Assembly: GCA_019096195.1 (NCBI GenBank)
Contig: JAGTXK010000136.1
Location: forward strand, 372,001-436,000
Direction: 5' to 3'
DNA from: Boletus sp. NGJ
Lineage: Eukaryota > Basidiomycota > Agaricomycetes > Boletales > Boletaceae
Length of the DNA: 64,000 nucleotides
Below the pieces are notes generated by a model that made no database searches, was not told the DNA's origin, and saw nothing but the letters and a program-made list of their open reading frames with translations. Position 1 is the first letter of the stretch. Every line of letters begins with the position of its first letter. Positions 50,191 to 62,380 of the stretch are shown here, piece after piece. A program made the translations under genes and the position numbers.

Positions 50191-53100
50191 ATATCTCAAG
50201 AGTTGCAAAGTGCAATGTCCAAGAAAGAAAAAAGGTATTCCAAAACTACTGAATACAGGTGATAGTATGCTACTTTATTTACTCATGAAGTATGTGCACG
50301 GACCATAGTTTAGGGCTGGCAGGGAATGTACTAGAATGATTACATAATGTTCTGAGGTATTCTATGATGTGGTGGGGACGTAGAATGACATTATGGTTCT
50401 AGACTTAGAGTCTAGGTATATGTTAACTATGTAAGTGTTCACGGAATTGCTAGGTACTTGCTAACTACTTAAATAATATGAGAAATTGTCACAATCCTTT
50501 CATCACCCCCTTTTTAGTTGTCAAGCTTTCAGTTGACGAGGATATTGGTGAGTTGAGGCTTGGAGTATGGTTCAGGAATTTCGAAGAGTTGATCTGGAAG
50601 GTGGTTGAGGGAGGCAGCATACAAACAGAAGGCATGATCATGAAAGAGTGGTGTTTTGGAAAAGGCGTAGGTGGGACAATCACACTTATTGTCAGCTAGG
50701 ATGTGAATGGCAGAAGGGTTTTCCTTGTGGAACTTCTCAATGAGCCTGGGAGTGTTCAAGACATTCTTTTTTGGTTCCCACATGCAGTTTTCACAAGGGT
50801 AGTCCTTCCATTGTACTAGATACTTGATTTTGCCATGTCATTTGTGTGAGTCAACAACCTTCTCAATCTTGTATTCTTCTTGTTGTCGGATGATAATTGG
50901 AGGTGGTGGTTTTGGTTTTGTCTGGGATGGTACTATTCTGGTGCAGTAGGGCATGAGAATTGACCTGTGGAAGGTTAGGTGGATTTCCTTTCATGTTTTG
51001 GGGAGGTCAAGCTTATAGGAGGCTTCACTGATCTTTTTCTTCACTCTGAATGGCCAGTATCATTTGTCATTGAATTTTTTGGTTGGTCAGTCCATACAAA
51101 TATGAGTTCCTTCAAATAGAACCTGTTGGCCAACTGAGTATTCAATGCTAGGGAAGATGTGTTTGTCATGTGACTTCTTCATCACCTGTGCCACCTTTTC
51201 TAGTGCTCCCTTTGCTGTATTATTGTGGATTTTCATGGTTTCAATGAAGGTGGTGGCAGATTTGTTTGGAACCTCTACTCTCTTGTTGGAGAGTAGCAGT
51301 TGCTGCCCATGGTTGAGTGGGAATGGGGAAATGCTGGTTGCACTAGTGGTCTGTGAGTTGTGGGTGAACTTGGCTAGCACTAGCCATTCTGCCAAGTCAG
51401 TTTGGCGATGGTTGATATAAATGTGCATGTACTTCTCAACCTCTTGGTTGACACATTTGATTTGGCCATTGGTTTGAGCATGGTAGGCCATGAACAGGTT
51501 CGCTTCAATATTAAAGGGGGAGTACAGGTCACACATAAACAACAATATGAATTGTGTTCCTCAATCTGAGATTACCTTGTGAGGGGATGCCATGAAGTTT
51601 GAATATTTGCTCATAGAAGATGGTTGTGACTCCTTGTGACGTGATGGTGTCCATGACAGGTGCTAGATGGATCATCTTTGAGAAATGGTTGACAATGACT
51701 AGGATGGTGTTTTTGTCATCAAATTGGGGGAGAGGGCTGATTAGGTCTATGGAGATGATTTCCCATGGGATTGATGGGGTTTCATTTGGGTGAAGTGGTG
51801 TGTGGATCATGGTGGTTTTAGCTTTGACCTTCTGACAAGTGTCACAGCCCTTTACATAGCTCTCCATGTCTCTTCATAGAGATAGCCAGTAGTATTTGCT
51901 CATGATAAGGTCATGCATTCATTGGATACCAGGATGGCTAGCAATCAGATGGTTATGATTTATGATGAGGATGTCTTTGCAGAGTCTCTCATCATTGGGA
52001 ATGTAGAGGAGGTTTCTTCAATAGACAAGTCTGTTTTTTCATGTTCAGAGGGTGTCTTTCTTTTCAAGGCTCTCCTTGGCAAAGTGCTCGAGTTTTTACT
52101 GGAGTTTTGTAATTCTTATGAGCATGTCTTATGAGCATGCTTGCTGGTGCAACAGCCTTGAGCAAGACAGTGGTGGAGGTTGGCAATGGTGGTAGCAAAA
52201 AAAGGGCATTGGGGAGGAGCATTTGGGCAATGTTGTCAGATGTCACTCCCTTTTCAAAGTCTGTCCTCCTGGACAGAGGGTTTGTGGGGTTGGATTTGCC
52301 AGGTTAGTGGGTGATTATAAGGTGGTATTCCTGTAAAATTTGTTGCCATCATATCTGGGGTTAGGTGAGATCTTGGAATTGATGGAAGAACTCAAGGTTC
52401 TTATGGTCAGTCAGGATTTCAATTGAGTGGGCAGCTTTGAGGAGGTAGTGTTGCCATTCGTTGAGTGTGAATATGATGGTGAGCATCTCAAGATCCACAG
52501 CATGGCAGTTCCTCTCAGTGTCATTGAGGGAATGGGAGATGAACGTGATGGGGTGCAACATACCATCATGCTTTTGGGAGATGATTGTGCTAATATTGAT
52601 ATCTGAACTATTGTTTTCGACTCAATAAGGGTCATTGTCAGTGGGCATAGCAAGTGCTGGAGCCAACAAGATGGTTTCTTTGAGGGCATCAAAGGCCTTC
52701 TGGCAGTCAGGTGTCCACTTGAAGTCTTGCTTTACTGAAGTGAGCATGTTTAGGGGTCACACAATCATTGTGAAGTTCTTTATGAATCATTGATAGAAGT
52801 TGAGGAATCTAATGAATCCTCTGAGGGTCTTCTTCAATGTAGGGACTGGCCAGCTCTTAATGGCTTCCATCTTCTTGTGGTCCATCTTTACCTTGTTTTG
52901 TGCAACTATGAGGCTGAGAAACTCTATCTCTTGGATTTCAAAATTGCATTTGTCATGTTGGAGGTAGAGGTGGGTATATTGTAGAATTTGTAGTACCTCT
53001 CACACTACTTGGCAGTGTTCTGCTATCATTCTTGTGAATATCATGATATTGTCCGTATAGACAACTACTATGCCTTGGTCTACTAGCTCCTTGAACAGTG

Positions 53101-53635
53101 TGTTCATTATCGTCTGAAATATCACTGGGGAGTTAGTGAGCCAAAAGAACATCACAAGTGGTTCAAAGAGTCCATGATAGGTTTCAAAGGTAGCCTTCTA
53201 CTCATCTTTGTCCGCCATTTGTACATTGTTGTACCTTCATCTTATGTTGAACTTGGTATAGTATTTGGCCGCTTTAAGTTTTGTCGACCAGTTCACTGAT
53301 GAGTGGGAGGGGGTATTGGTTGTGTTTTGTTACCACATTTAGTTTGCAGTAATCTTGTATGGGGTGGAATCTTCTATCTTTCTTTTTAATGAAGAAGAAG
53401 GTGGAGGCAAAGGAGGATTTGAAAGGGTGAATTCTCCTTGATTTGAGGTTTTCCTTGAGGAAGGTGGCAAGTTCTTTTTGTTCCCCCAGATTCAGTGGGT
53501 AGACCTTGCAATCCACTTTGTGATTTCCTGGGAGGAGTTTGATGGCATAATCCCAGGAGCGTCTTGGGGGGAGCACATCAAAACTCTCTTTGTTGAACAC
53601 ATCCTTGAATTCGTGGATGTATTTTGAACCCATGA
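50190..53635 (-). mobile_element. Ty3/Gypsy fossil A4 (family A subfamily), 3' half
   Basis: A diverged family A LTR at about 50190-50502 is followed on the minus strand by chromodomain and its C-terminal tail (50.5-50.9 kb), integrase (51.1-51.9 kb, with the YVKGCDTCQKVKAKT zinc-finger part), RNase H (52.3-52.7 kb) and reverse transcriptase (about 52.8-53.6 kb). It breaks off near 53635, before protease and gag. Roughly ten interruptions. No right LTR was found. Confidence 0.82.
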
Positions 53636-53659
53636 AATTACATTGTTCTGTACCATATG

Positions 53660-55030
53660 ACAAGCCTGCTTGCAAAAGGGCTGATCAGTATGGTGGCCTG
53701 AGGTGGGCCCAAGGTATATAAGGAACATAAGAGACAGTCTGGCCTGAGTGAGAAGAGCATTCATAGACAATAGGGGGCCCAAATGCATGTATAATCAATA
53801 TGTGGTCATTGCAAATACATGGGCCCAAGTCAAAGTGAGTTTGTTAGCCAGGTGCAGACCTGATCTGTGTGGGGTATGAGGGAACCAACCAGGCCTGAGT
53901 GATACTGGTTGCGACAGGTATGTGCAGGCCCGAAGTGTAGCAGCAAGTGCAATGGATGTGGAAGGGCCCGAGGAGCTCTTGAGTAGGATGGGACCATGCA
54001 GGCCCGTATGCTTGACATGGACAGGCCCAAGTGGCCATGACAGCTGTAACGTTATGTACAGGCAGGCCTGTATGCTACTGATACCTGAAGGCTATAAGTG
54101 GGTCCGAGTGGGTGTGACTGCTGGTATGTTGGGTACAGGCAGGCCCAAGTGTGACTGATACACGAGGGTGACAGGCAGGCCTGCTGATTGATGACTCCAT
54201 GTATGGATGGGAATGGACAGGCTCACAGCACTGTGAGTACGTTGGATGCTGGCAGGCCTGAGTGGAGGTGACTGCCAGTGTGGTTGGTACAGGCAGGCCT
54301 GTGAGTCACAGATGCACAATGGGTATGTCAGGCCTGAGGGATTGATGACTCGTGGTACAGTGAATATGCACAGGCCCAAGTGCTACTGGGCAGGATGGAA
54401 ATGGGGGGCCTGCATATCACTAATGCAGAATGGCGACGGGCGGGCCCAAGCATTCTTCCATGTGATGCATATGTACCGGCCCGAGGTGTCAAGGGTATGC
54501 AGGGTGCGGACAGGCCTGAGCAGGTGTGACTGCTAGTAGGATGACTATGGGCAGGCCCGAGCAGCCCCAATGTACAATGGCTATAGGCAGGCCCATGGAT
54601 TGATGACTCCAAGCCCAGTGGGTACAGACAGGCCCGAGTATGCTGGATACTAACAGGCTGGAGTGGTGGCGACTGCCAGTGCGATCAGTACACGCAGGCC
54701 CATGTGTCACAGATGTGGGATGGCTACATGCAGGGCCAAGTGTTGGTGTGTCCAAGCATGCTTGGTACATACAGGCCTGAGGAGTCATTGGTTCGCTGGA
54801 TGTGAACAGGCCCAATTAGGTGTGACTGCTAGCTCAATGGCTATGGGTGGGCCTAAGCATGGCAGATGAACTTTGGCTATAAACTGGCCCAACTTCAAAT
54901 ATAATTGTATGGGCTAGCCTGAGTCATGGGTGCATGGGTGCGATTGGTACATCCAGGCCATTGTGCAGCTGAGTGTGATGACTATGGGCAGGCACAAGTA
55001 TTACCGACTAATATTGGTGGGTCCTGGCTT
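53660..55030. repeat. GC-rich degenerate minisatellite, CAGGCCCGAGTG core
   Basis: A core word, CAGGCC(C/T)GAGTG with variants, recurs roughly every 40-55 bases for well over 1 kb, most regularly from 53.90 to 54.86 kb. Between the cores, phrases such as GTGACTGC(T/C)AGT, GGATTGATGACTC and GGCTATGGGC also recur, so a longer higher-order unit exists. G+C content is visibly higher than in the neighbouring retroelements. Open frames on both strands here result from the repeat and I do not call genes. Confidence 0.8.
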
Positions 55031-56789
55031 CTGTGGCAGTGAGACGTGCAATAACAAGACTGTCACACAAGCAAGTATGACTTGCATGTTTCGGAAGCAA
55101 TAATATATGTCCAAACCTGAGGCCCTGCAGTCATTCTACTGTCTTGCATGTGACGTGCGCTTTCGGCGATGGCCGATGCATATCTATCTACTAGGCATCC
55201 CAATTTGAGCAACCCAACCTTTTTTTCCAGCCTCATATTATCCAACCACACCATGAAAGAGACTGACATTCTGAAGAATTGAACAATGAATGTCTCACAC
55301 TGATACTCTGGCAAATTACATGGTCACTAGATTTCAGGAGTCCTTGCAGTCTGGCCCTCAAAACACCACACTGCACCCGCATACTCATATTCCTCTTCCG
55401 ATAGTCTGTGAGGCTGATTCGGATGGTCAGGATTCTGGCCTCTGCATACTGAAACAAAGGCAGGTTATTGCTTTGGTGATACCTGAATGGTCCTTATCCC
55501 CTTCCAGTGATCATCGGAAATGTTGATTGTATATGACTCGGCAAGCGAATGAAGAGGGGGGACCATTCAATGTCTCAGGAGGTCTTTGGAATCAATCTGA
55601 CAACCGGGCTATATGGCAAACCATACGAGATGCTTACAGAACCAACTGTAATAACTGATCGCTCCAGATACATCCTTTTGTGGTATTTACTAGGTGCTCT
55701 CAGCCAGTCAAACCAGGTAAGTTCACAGGTTATGACACTGAAATCATTACCAAAAGATCGCATAAGCAATACATTTGGGATTGGATGCCCTTGCTTGCCG
55801 GTCTGCTTTTCCATAGTCTTTCTGGGAAGGCTAAGGCTCCACAGTCATGGTGAACCTCAACTGAATACTTTCAGGTCTGAGGCCACGTTACAAGGGTGCA
55901 TCAACCTGTCCCCTGCCTGCCTGGTTCCAACAGGGCCGGAAAGTCTGTCAATTTAAACCTAATGCTGGAAGTATTTATAAAATTGCAATACAGGGTGATA
56001 CAAGCAGTCTGGAGGTCTCTGCTCTCTTGAAAAGCACCCGAGGAAATAATGGCACCCTGGTGTGGCTCGATTCCATGTAAGAGCATTCTGCCCTTCTGGC
56101 TGCATCCCTAGCCATAATGCATTCCGACATACTGCTTGGGCTGGGAAGCAATGACTCGGCTCGGTTATTGGGCAGTAAAACAAGATGATGCCGATCTCTG
56201 AGGAGTCTTCCCAAAGTGGACATCGATCTACAATGTTGTGTCTGTTATGGAAAATCAGGCAAGTCCCTTTCACACTCATATTAACAGGTGACCCCAATGG
56301 TTGGACCTGCTCCTTACTGTCGGCAATTATGCCAAGCTCGACTTTGTGATCCCAACCATCCGTCGACGGCTTCAGTACCACTCTAGAACGATCCTGGGGC
56401 TCTCAGAGCAGATGTTAGAGCATGGAGTTGGTCCTGTAGACAGTGAACGGGGAGTTCTCGCATTTTATATGCGGGACAACATCCATAAGTTTATGGATGT
56501 TTCCTGCTGCAATTACATGGAGTATGCAAAATGGGGTGGGAATGATATGTAATTACATTGGTAGTCCCGCAATGGGTTTAACATCTACTAATGACCCAGC
56601 CAAGCCGAGATCGCCATTAGTTGCAGTGCAACCTCCTGAGGCGCAGTACATCAACCCAAGACTCAACAATGGTTGCTTCTACGAGAATCAGAACATTCCG
56701 GTATCACAGACAATAGCAGCTGTCACAGTCAATAGTGAGCGTCACAGATAATGGCCTGCATTGGTTCAACAACCTTTCATAGATGATAA
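55031..56789. other. Unassigned 1.75 kb, no recognised gene
   Basis: Base composition is more balanced than in the flanking retroelements. Several frames of 80-140 codons exist on both strands (for example 55549-55956 plus and 55959-56381 minus), but none shows a family motif, and none forms a convincing exon chain. It could be a decayed host gene or an unknown element. Confidence 0.4.
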
Positions 56790-57450
56790 TTTTCAACAAA
56801 TTGGGCTACTATGCACGGCTGTATTGATAAGGGCTCTGATGTCAATGGCTTGCTTAGCATGTGCTGGGACAAGAAGTTGAATGAGGATATAAATGTCTTT
56901 TAATTTCAATTCTACTGTTACAGCAGCACAGCTAAAAGGAGGGAGAATGTGAATTGACGGTGTTCTCTGATTCAAAAACCTGAAGAGACTTGTCTGATTG
57001 TCTTTCCATTAGACTTCTCCTCTCCTTTCTCAATGACTCTGACCTTTTTGGTGGTGGGAACCTTCATCTTCTTGTTGAATGAGGCGAAGGTGATACAAGT
57101 GCTTGTGGTGTGGCCAAGTTATTGACCATGGAAGCACAGTTTCTGGTTGAAGCAACATTTTGGTTTTGGAGGTGAGCTTTGGGATGAAGATGGCATCAAT
57201 GTCCATCACATCAGGGTCTCGAGCTTTTATGGTGGCTAGAGTAGAGAAGGACTGATAGGTCTGGGTGGAGAATTTGTTGTACCATTTGATAATTTCATCA
57301 GCTCTTTTCCATTGCGTTTGGAAATGAATTGCATATGAATACCAATTTTTGATGGTGGTGGATACAGTATCCATGGATATGACCCACTGCATAAGATCCA
57401 ATGGTATCCCTGTGGAGTAATACCCAATGAGGATGTTCAGGTTAAGATGA
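56790..57450 (-). mobile_element. Ty3/Gypsy fossil B2, gag-protease fragment (family B)
   Basis: Minus-strand sequence with gag similarity to B1 (VISMDTVSTTIKNWYSYAIH compared with the B1 gag end), followed leftward by the beginning of a protease-type region (QAIDIRALI). Both ends are lost. About 0.65 kb, broken. Confidence 0.7.
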
Positions 57451-58212
57451 GGTTGGCTTTGTGGCTGACGACCTAAGGCAGCTTAGCAGCATCCTTGAGA
57501 ACAATGAGGGGTGCCAAATCCTGATTGGCAATACATGGATCCTTGATATTGACCAAGACGAGATGACTGACGATGAGGTCGAGAGCTACAGCCATTTGAA
57601 GAGACTTCCTGGAGCCCTAACTATAAAGCTCAGTGAAGGGGTTGTATTTCTTCTTGAGGTTGGTGTCAGACCAGGTGAGGCAGAGGAAAAGCATAAAGAA
57701 CACCTTTAATTTGACCTCGTTGTTGAGAAGCAGGCTGACAATGTGGCTAAGTGGCAAGCATTTAAAATCATAGTCGGAAAAGGTGCTGTGGCTGGGAAGA
57801 ATGTATTCCCCAGTCTGAGATGTCTCCGATGCATCTACCACGCCTGGATTTTTTGTTAGAACATTTTATTTCTTCTCCACAAGCAGTTACTCATCTCCAG
57901 TATTCACGAAGTCTGTGCACATCTGATTGCGCTCCCAAACGAGCTCCTCGTCTTCAGGGCTCCAGGACAGCAAGGCACACAACATCTTCCACTGCTCATT
58001 CTTTGCATCTTCCCAGATGATGGTGACAAGCTTCTGCTCAATACTGTTGACACTGAAGCAAGGCATCTTAGATACTGTGGACCAATTGGACTAGCCTTGG
58101 AGGGGCACCAGGACGAGAAGCCAGCAAAGCCGAGGTAGAATAGTCTACCCCAGGATGACATTGGAGTCAAGTTGACACATACAGGACGAAGCCATGAGGA
58201 ATACTATAAACA
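57451..58212. other. Unassigned 0.76 kb between retroelement fragments
   Basis: An 82-codon plus frame (57461-57709, MADDLRQLSSILENNEG...) and minus-strand frames (57904-58170) have no recognised relatives. The minus strand near 57.9-58.05 kb has a protein-like stretch (KLVTIIWEDAKNEQWKMLC) that could be a host-gene relic. Confidence 0.35.
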
Positions 58213-58220
58213 GTGTTGAA

Positions 58221-58286
58221 AGGGAGGGAAGGGAGGGAAAAGGCAGTGTAGGAAGGGAGGGAAGGGAGGGAAAAGGTAGTGTAGGA
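58221..58286. repeat. Two tandem copies of a 33 bp purine-rich unit
   Basis: 58221-58253 and 58254-58286 are the same AGGGAGGGAAGGGAGGG...GTAGGA unit with one transition between them. The unit has G-runs capable of quadruplex formation. It lies at the left border of the tyrosine-recombinase element fragment. Confidence 0.85.
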
Positions 58287-58289
58287 ATG

Positions 58290-59550
58290 AGTTATTGATG
58301 GGGAGAGTGGCGAGGTAAAAGCACACTATAATATATTAGCAAATGGTGGGTCATAAATGGACTGACCATGAAAAAGAACAGCCTGCAAGAGTGTAGGATG
58401 GCGACGAATATAGCACTCAAATTTCCACCTTCCAATAGCTTGAATTTGGGAGGGGGGACACCTGCAGCAGCAAGTAATGTGGCACCACCAGCATGCATTG
58501 AATGACCCCAAGCAATGTAACCTAGACATAAACCAGGAGCAAGAAGGCACAGAACCATCAGAACAGACCCATAACTGAGGAAACAATGGGAACAAGACAT
58601 TATGAGATACAATATACTGGCAAAAAATGCAGTGTGGATCAGGAACAGAAGTGCTCTTTTGAATGATCACCTGATCACCTTCAAAGAGATCATCAACTCT
58701 TGGACTGAGGAATGAAGAAGGTGATGGAGGTGGAGTCCAGATGGACATCATGTCTCCAGGAGATCTTGGAGAGTGAGCGAAGATGTGAGCTGTCAGGCTG
58801 GACAAGCTCCCTAAGCACAACAGACCAAAGAAGTCCACAAGGAGCAGGGTGAGGAACAGCAATCTGTCATGGGACAGAGGCTAGATGAAATCATCTTGAG
58901 TGAGGGGTGCTTTCTGGTGCACAGGACGAGAGAAACAGCACAGAGAACCTTTGAGTGTGTGCACAACCAGGGGAGAATATCTATTGGAGCAAACAGATGG
59001 AAAGGTTGACTTGAGTTCGGATATAATGCCGGCCAGGTAGGCACGAACAGAGTGTGGCTCAATGTGATGGGACATGAAGGTAGCATATAGGGACAAGGTG
59101 TTGGCAGTAGGATCTGGGTCAAGATGATGGAGTTGGCAGAAGGTGAGATAGGAATTCAGAGCTGATGAGTAGACTGCTTGAGTGGATCAGTCAAGAGGAC
59201 AGCCAAGAGCAATCGAGCGCTCAACAAGGAGGCACTCCATGGACCAAGCATCTATAAGATGAGGTGCTGCATCAAGTATGGCTGCACAGACACACAGAGA
59301 CTCGAGATAAAAGAGAGATCCTCTATGTTGGGTGAAGATGTCATGGGCTGGTGCAGGGAATGCTAGCCTGAATGATGGGTACCAGAAGCCCAAACCGAAT
59401 GGAGAGGCATCACAATACATACGAAGGATGGAAGGTGAGTGGTCATCAAATGTTTGCCACAATGATGTGGCACAGGTGAGGAATCTGATCACAATGGTGT
59501 GGTCAGTCAAAAAATCAGCAGGGACCCTCCAATCATAGTGGTATGGCTAG
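58290..59550 (-). mobile_element. DIRS/Ngaro-type tyrosine-recombinase retroelement fragment
   Basis: Minus-strand order: an RNase-H-like part (MYCDASPFGLGFWYPSF, then FYLESLCVCAAILDA; 59.2-59.5 kb), a recombinase N-terminal helical part (ATFMSHHIEPHSVRAYLAGI; about 59.0 kb), and a recombinase catalytic part with the HSMHAGGATLLAAAGVPP and QIQAIGRW motifs (58.38-58.55 kb). This combination is found in YR retroelements of the DIRS/Ngaro group. Reverse transcriptase and termini are missing. It is a broken fossil fragment with several interruptions. A captured YR gene from another element type cannot be excluded. Confidence 0.65.
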
Positions 59551-59599
59551 TGGGTGTGCTTATGAGGGACTGGCAAAGGCATGGTGCACATGATAGTGG

Positions 59600-61914
59600 C
59601 ATTGTCTAATTAGCCTTGTATAAACTGAGTTTAAACCCAAGCTGTAATAGTAGAATCAAAATTGAAAGGCATTTACATCCTGCTCAACTTCTTGTCTTTA
59701 TGCATGCTAAACAAGCCATTGACACCAGAGCCCTCGTTAATAGTGGTGCAGAAATCTCCTGCATCAACTGCCTATCAATTTGTGTGAAAGCACAAACTCC
59801 CTACCACCCACTTTCATATCCCCCCCAATTCATGTTTGGAACACCAACACCTCATGAAACAAAAGTGAAGATATAAAAAACATCCTCCTTTGAACCATTC
59901 TCCATGTCATTTCTGGTGGGAAGGAGAACATAATCCTTGGCCAAACATGGCTCTGTTCAAATAACCTGACCATCAACTGGAAGGTGGATATCCTCACTGT
60001 CAATGTAACCCTCAACCAGTCTGCTGACCTCTACCATACACAGACCAAACCAGCCCCCTTCCCAGTTGAAGAATCTTCATCTCGCTCTGACCATATTGAT
60101 GTCAATCTCACCACATGCCACCACCTTTACAGCTGCCTACAAAAGGAAACAGATGAACAAGAATACACAATGTCACTTCAGCGGTGGTAGCAAAAATTAC
60201 TGTTGCTACTGACTGAGCTCACTGCAGCTCCCAACAAAGTGAAATCTAAACCGACCCTACCAGCAGCCTATGCTGATTACACCTTCGTCTTCTTGAAGAA
60301 GGCCACCAACCACATTCCTCTGTTATGTGCATACAACCATGAGATTAATGTGAAGAAAACCTTTATTCTGAAGATCAGGAAAGTCAACTCCCTTTCCTCT
60401 CATAAGCAAAAAATCATGGAAGACTTCTTGAATAAACATCCCAAGACTGGTAAAATCCACCCATCCAATTTCCCTCAGGCCTCCCCTTTCTTCATTATTT
60501 AGAAGAAAAATGGAGATCTTTGCCCATGTCAGAACTATCAATATATCAACAAACACCACCATTCATGATGCCTATCCGCTTCCCCTCATATCAAACCTTA
60601 TTGACAAACTGAAAGGCACCACAACCTTCATTAAGTTTGATGTTCATTGGGGGTATAACAATATATGCATCAAGGATAGCCATCAATGAAAGACTACCTT
60701 CATCACCCATTGAGGTCTTTATGTACCCACTGTCATCTTTTTCAATCTTTGCAACTTCCTGGCAACTTTCCAGTGCTTCATGAATGACTCCTTCTGTGCC
60801 TGGTTTACCCTAACCAAATGAAAAAACATCACCCAAAGATATTTTCTCCCACATCTCTTTCCTCCAAACGACAACAATGACAAACACCCCCATGATTGTT
60901 GTTGACAATGTCATTGCCTCCATCCCTGTCTCTACTATCTCCAGCCATGTACCCATTTATGCATCCCACCTTTGCAATGACTTCCCAGACCTCGAACAGG
61001 TCACTCACTTGACTGCCAACTTGAAAAATCCATGTATGGCATTAGCCTTCAGCACTCATCTCGACTATGCCTCCCCCTTTTACTCTCTATAAAAGGCATA
61101 TCTCCAATGTTCCAGTCTGGAAGTCATTGCCAACCATACCACCACAAATGCATCTTTCCCTCATGCAGTTGTGCCTTCACGGCATCTCTAGTGAACTCAA
61201 GGTGGCATTGTGTAACACCTTCCATCAGCTTGAAGTGGTGGAGTTGCTTGATGATTCAGATCAATACATGCGCAAGTTGGCAGGTCACTCTCTTCCTTTG
61301 ATTCCCCCTATTACTATCATGATGTCTACCCCATCTGCATCTCCCTTCCTTCTCAATGACAATGAGCCTGAGCTCATCTACCATGTAGAGGCCCACTGGA
61401 CTGGTAACAATGGCAACACCCCTCTTGGCCCCACTCACCCTCATTACACTGAATCTTGTTATTAATACCAATGCCTGGGACATCTCTGTATCAACTGCCC
61501 TGTCTACCAATGTCCCAACTGCCTCCATTGGAAACCTAGATATACACAGGCACACTGGCCCTCTTTGTCACTGCATTCATCCACCATCCCCCTCTACATC
61601 ATCATTCCACTCACTAATGTACACCCAAACATCATCATCTCCTTACTCTATCAGATGCATCTCACCTCCATGCCCACTCTGCCGCCATGTTGGGTATTTT
61701 TAATGCTGCTTGCATAGGAAAACCCCTTCATCTGCTTCTTTGCTCCATAGGGTTTACTTGTGACCAGATTGACCAGATTGTCAAACTCTATAAGAATGCT
61801 GACATTGGCAATACACCTGAGATAAGCATCATTAAGTACAATGTTAGCTGATAGAAGGGGGGCATTTAGACTTTACCATAGCCTTCATACCAGTTTTTCT
61901 CAAGTGCCGGTGTA
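59600..61914 (+). mobile_element. Ty3/Gypsy fossil B3 (family B), internally deleted
   Basis: Plus-strand protease region (59.65-60.2 kb, with NSGAEISC), the start of reverse transcriptase (60.2-60.8 kb), then directly the family-specific 3' coding region (about 60.88-61.7 kb, with NPCMAL and HLDY as in B1, and a Cys/His-rich stretch near 61.45-61.57 kb). Most of pol is absent. Gag and LTRs are lost, and the right end is cut at 61915 by the family C element. Broken, with several interruptions. Confidence 0.75.
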
Positions 61915-62380
61915 TGTTATGAATCCTTTCGGAACCAAACCACAAGGCTTGACAATCTCACAGGTTACACGTATCCTGGCTTAACGAATAAGGTGGGGAG
62001 TCACATCCATACTATGCTAGCCCTACAATGACCAGAGTGGTCAAGGCAATGAGCTATTAGAGCAGAATACAAGTGGATTAGACTGGGGATTCCAGTCGTC
62101 AAAGTTCTACTTTATATATGTACAGGGATTGTGCACAGACCAAGCTATGCGTGTGATAAATTACTACATATGGTAAGACGGAGATTAAAGGGGCTGTGAG
62201 AGAAGCATGGAAATTAATAAGTCATGGATCACATGAGGTATGATATCATATGACATCATTGATTCTAGACCTAGTCATGTGATTGTTCCCACAGTCACGT
62301 GACTTTGATAAGAAAAAGATTGATGAAAATGAAAAGTAAGTGTTGAGGTGAAAAGTTTGAAATTATTGTATATTATAACA
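61915..62380 (-). repeat. Family C 3' LTR, 466 bp
   Basis: TGTTATGAATCC to TATTATAACA. The 5 bases to its left (GTGTA) should recur at the other end of the element, outside the window. The LTR sequence is unrelated to family A and only generally similar in its ends to family B. Confidence 0.88.

Noticed and set aside
53830-54815. Series of 60-108 codon frames on both strands of the minisatellite
   Set aside because: They arise because the repeat lacks stops in some frames; there is no gene structure.
53660-55030. CRISPR array
   Set aside because: The repeats are degenerate, the spacing varies, and the context is fungal; a minisatellite explains it.
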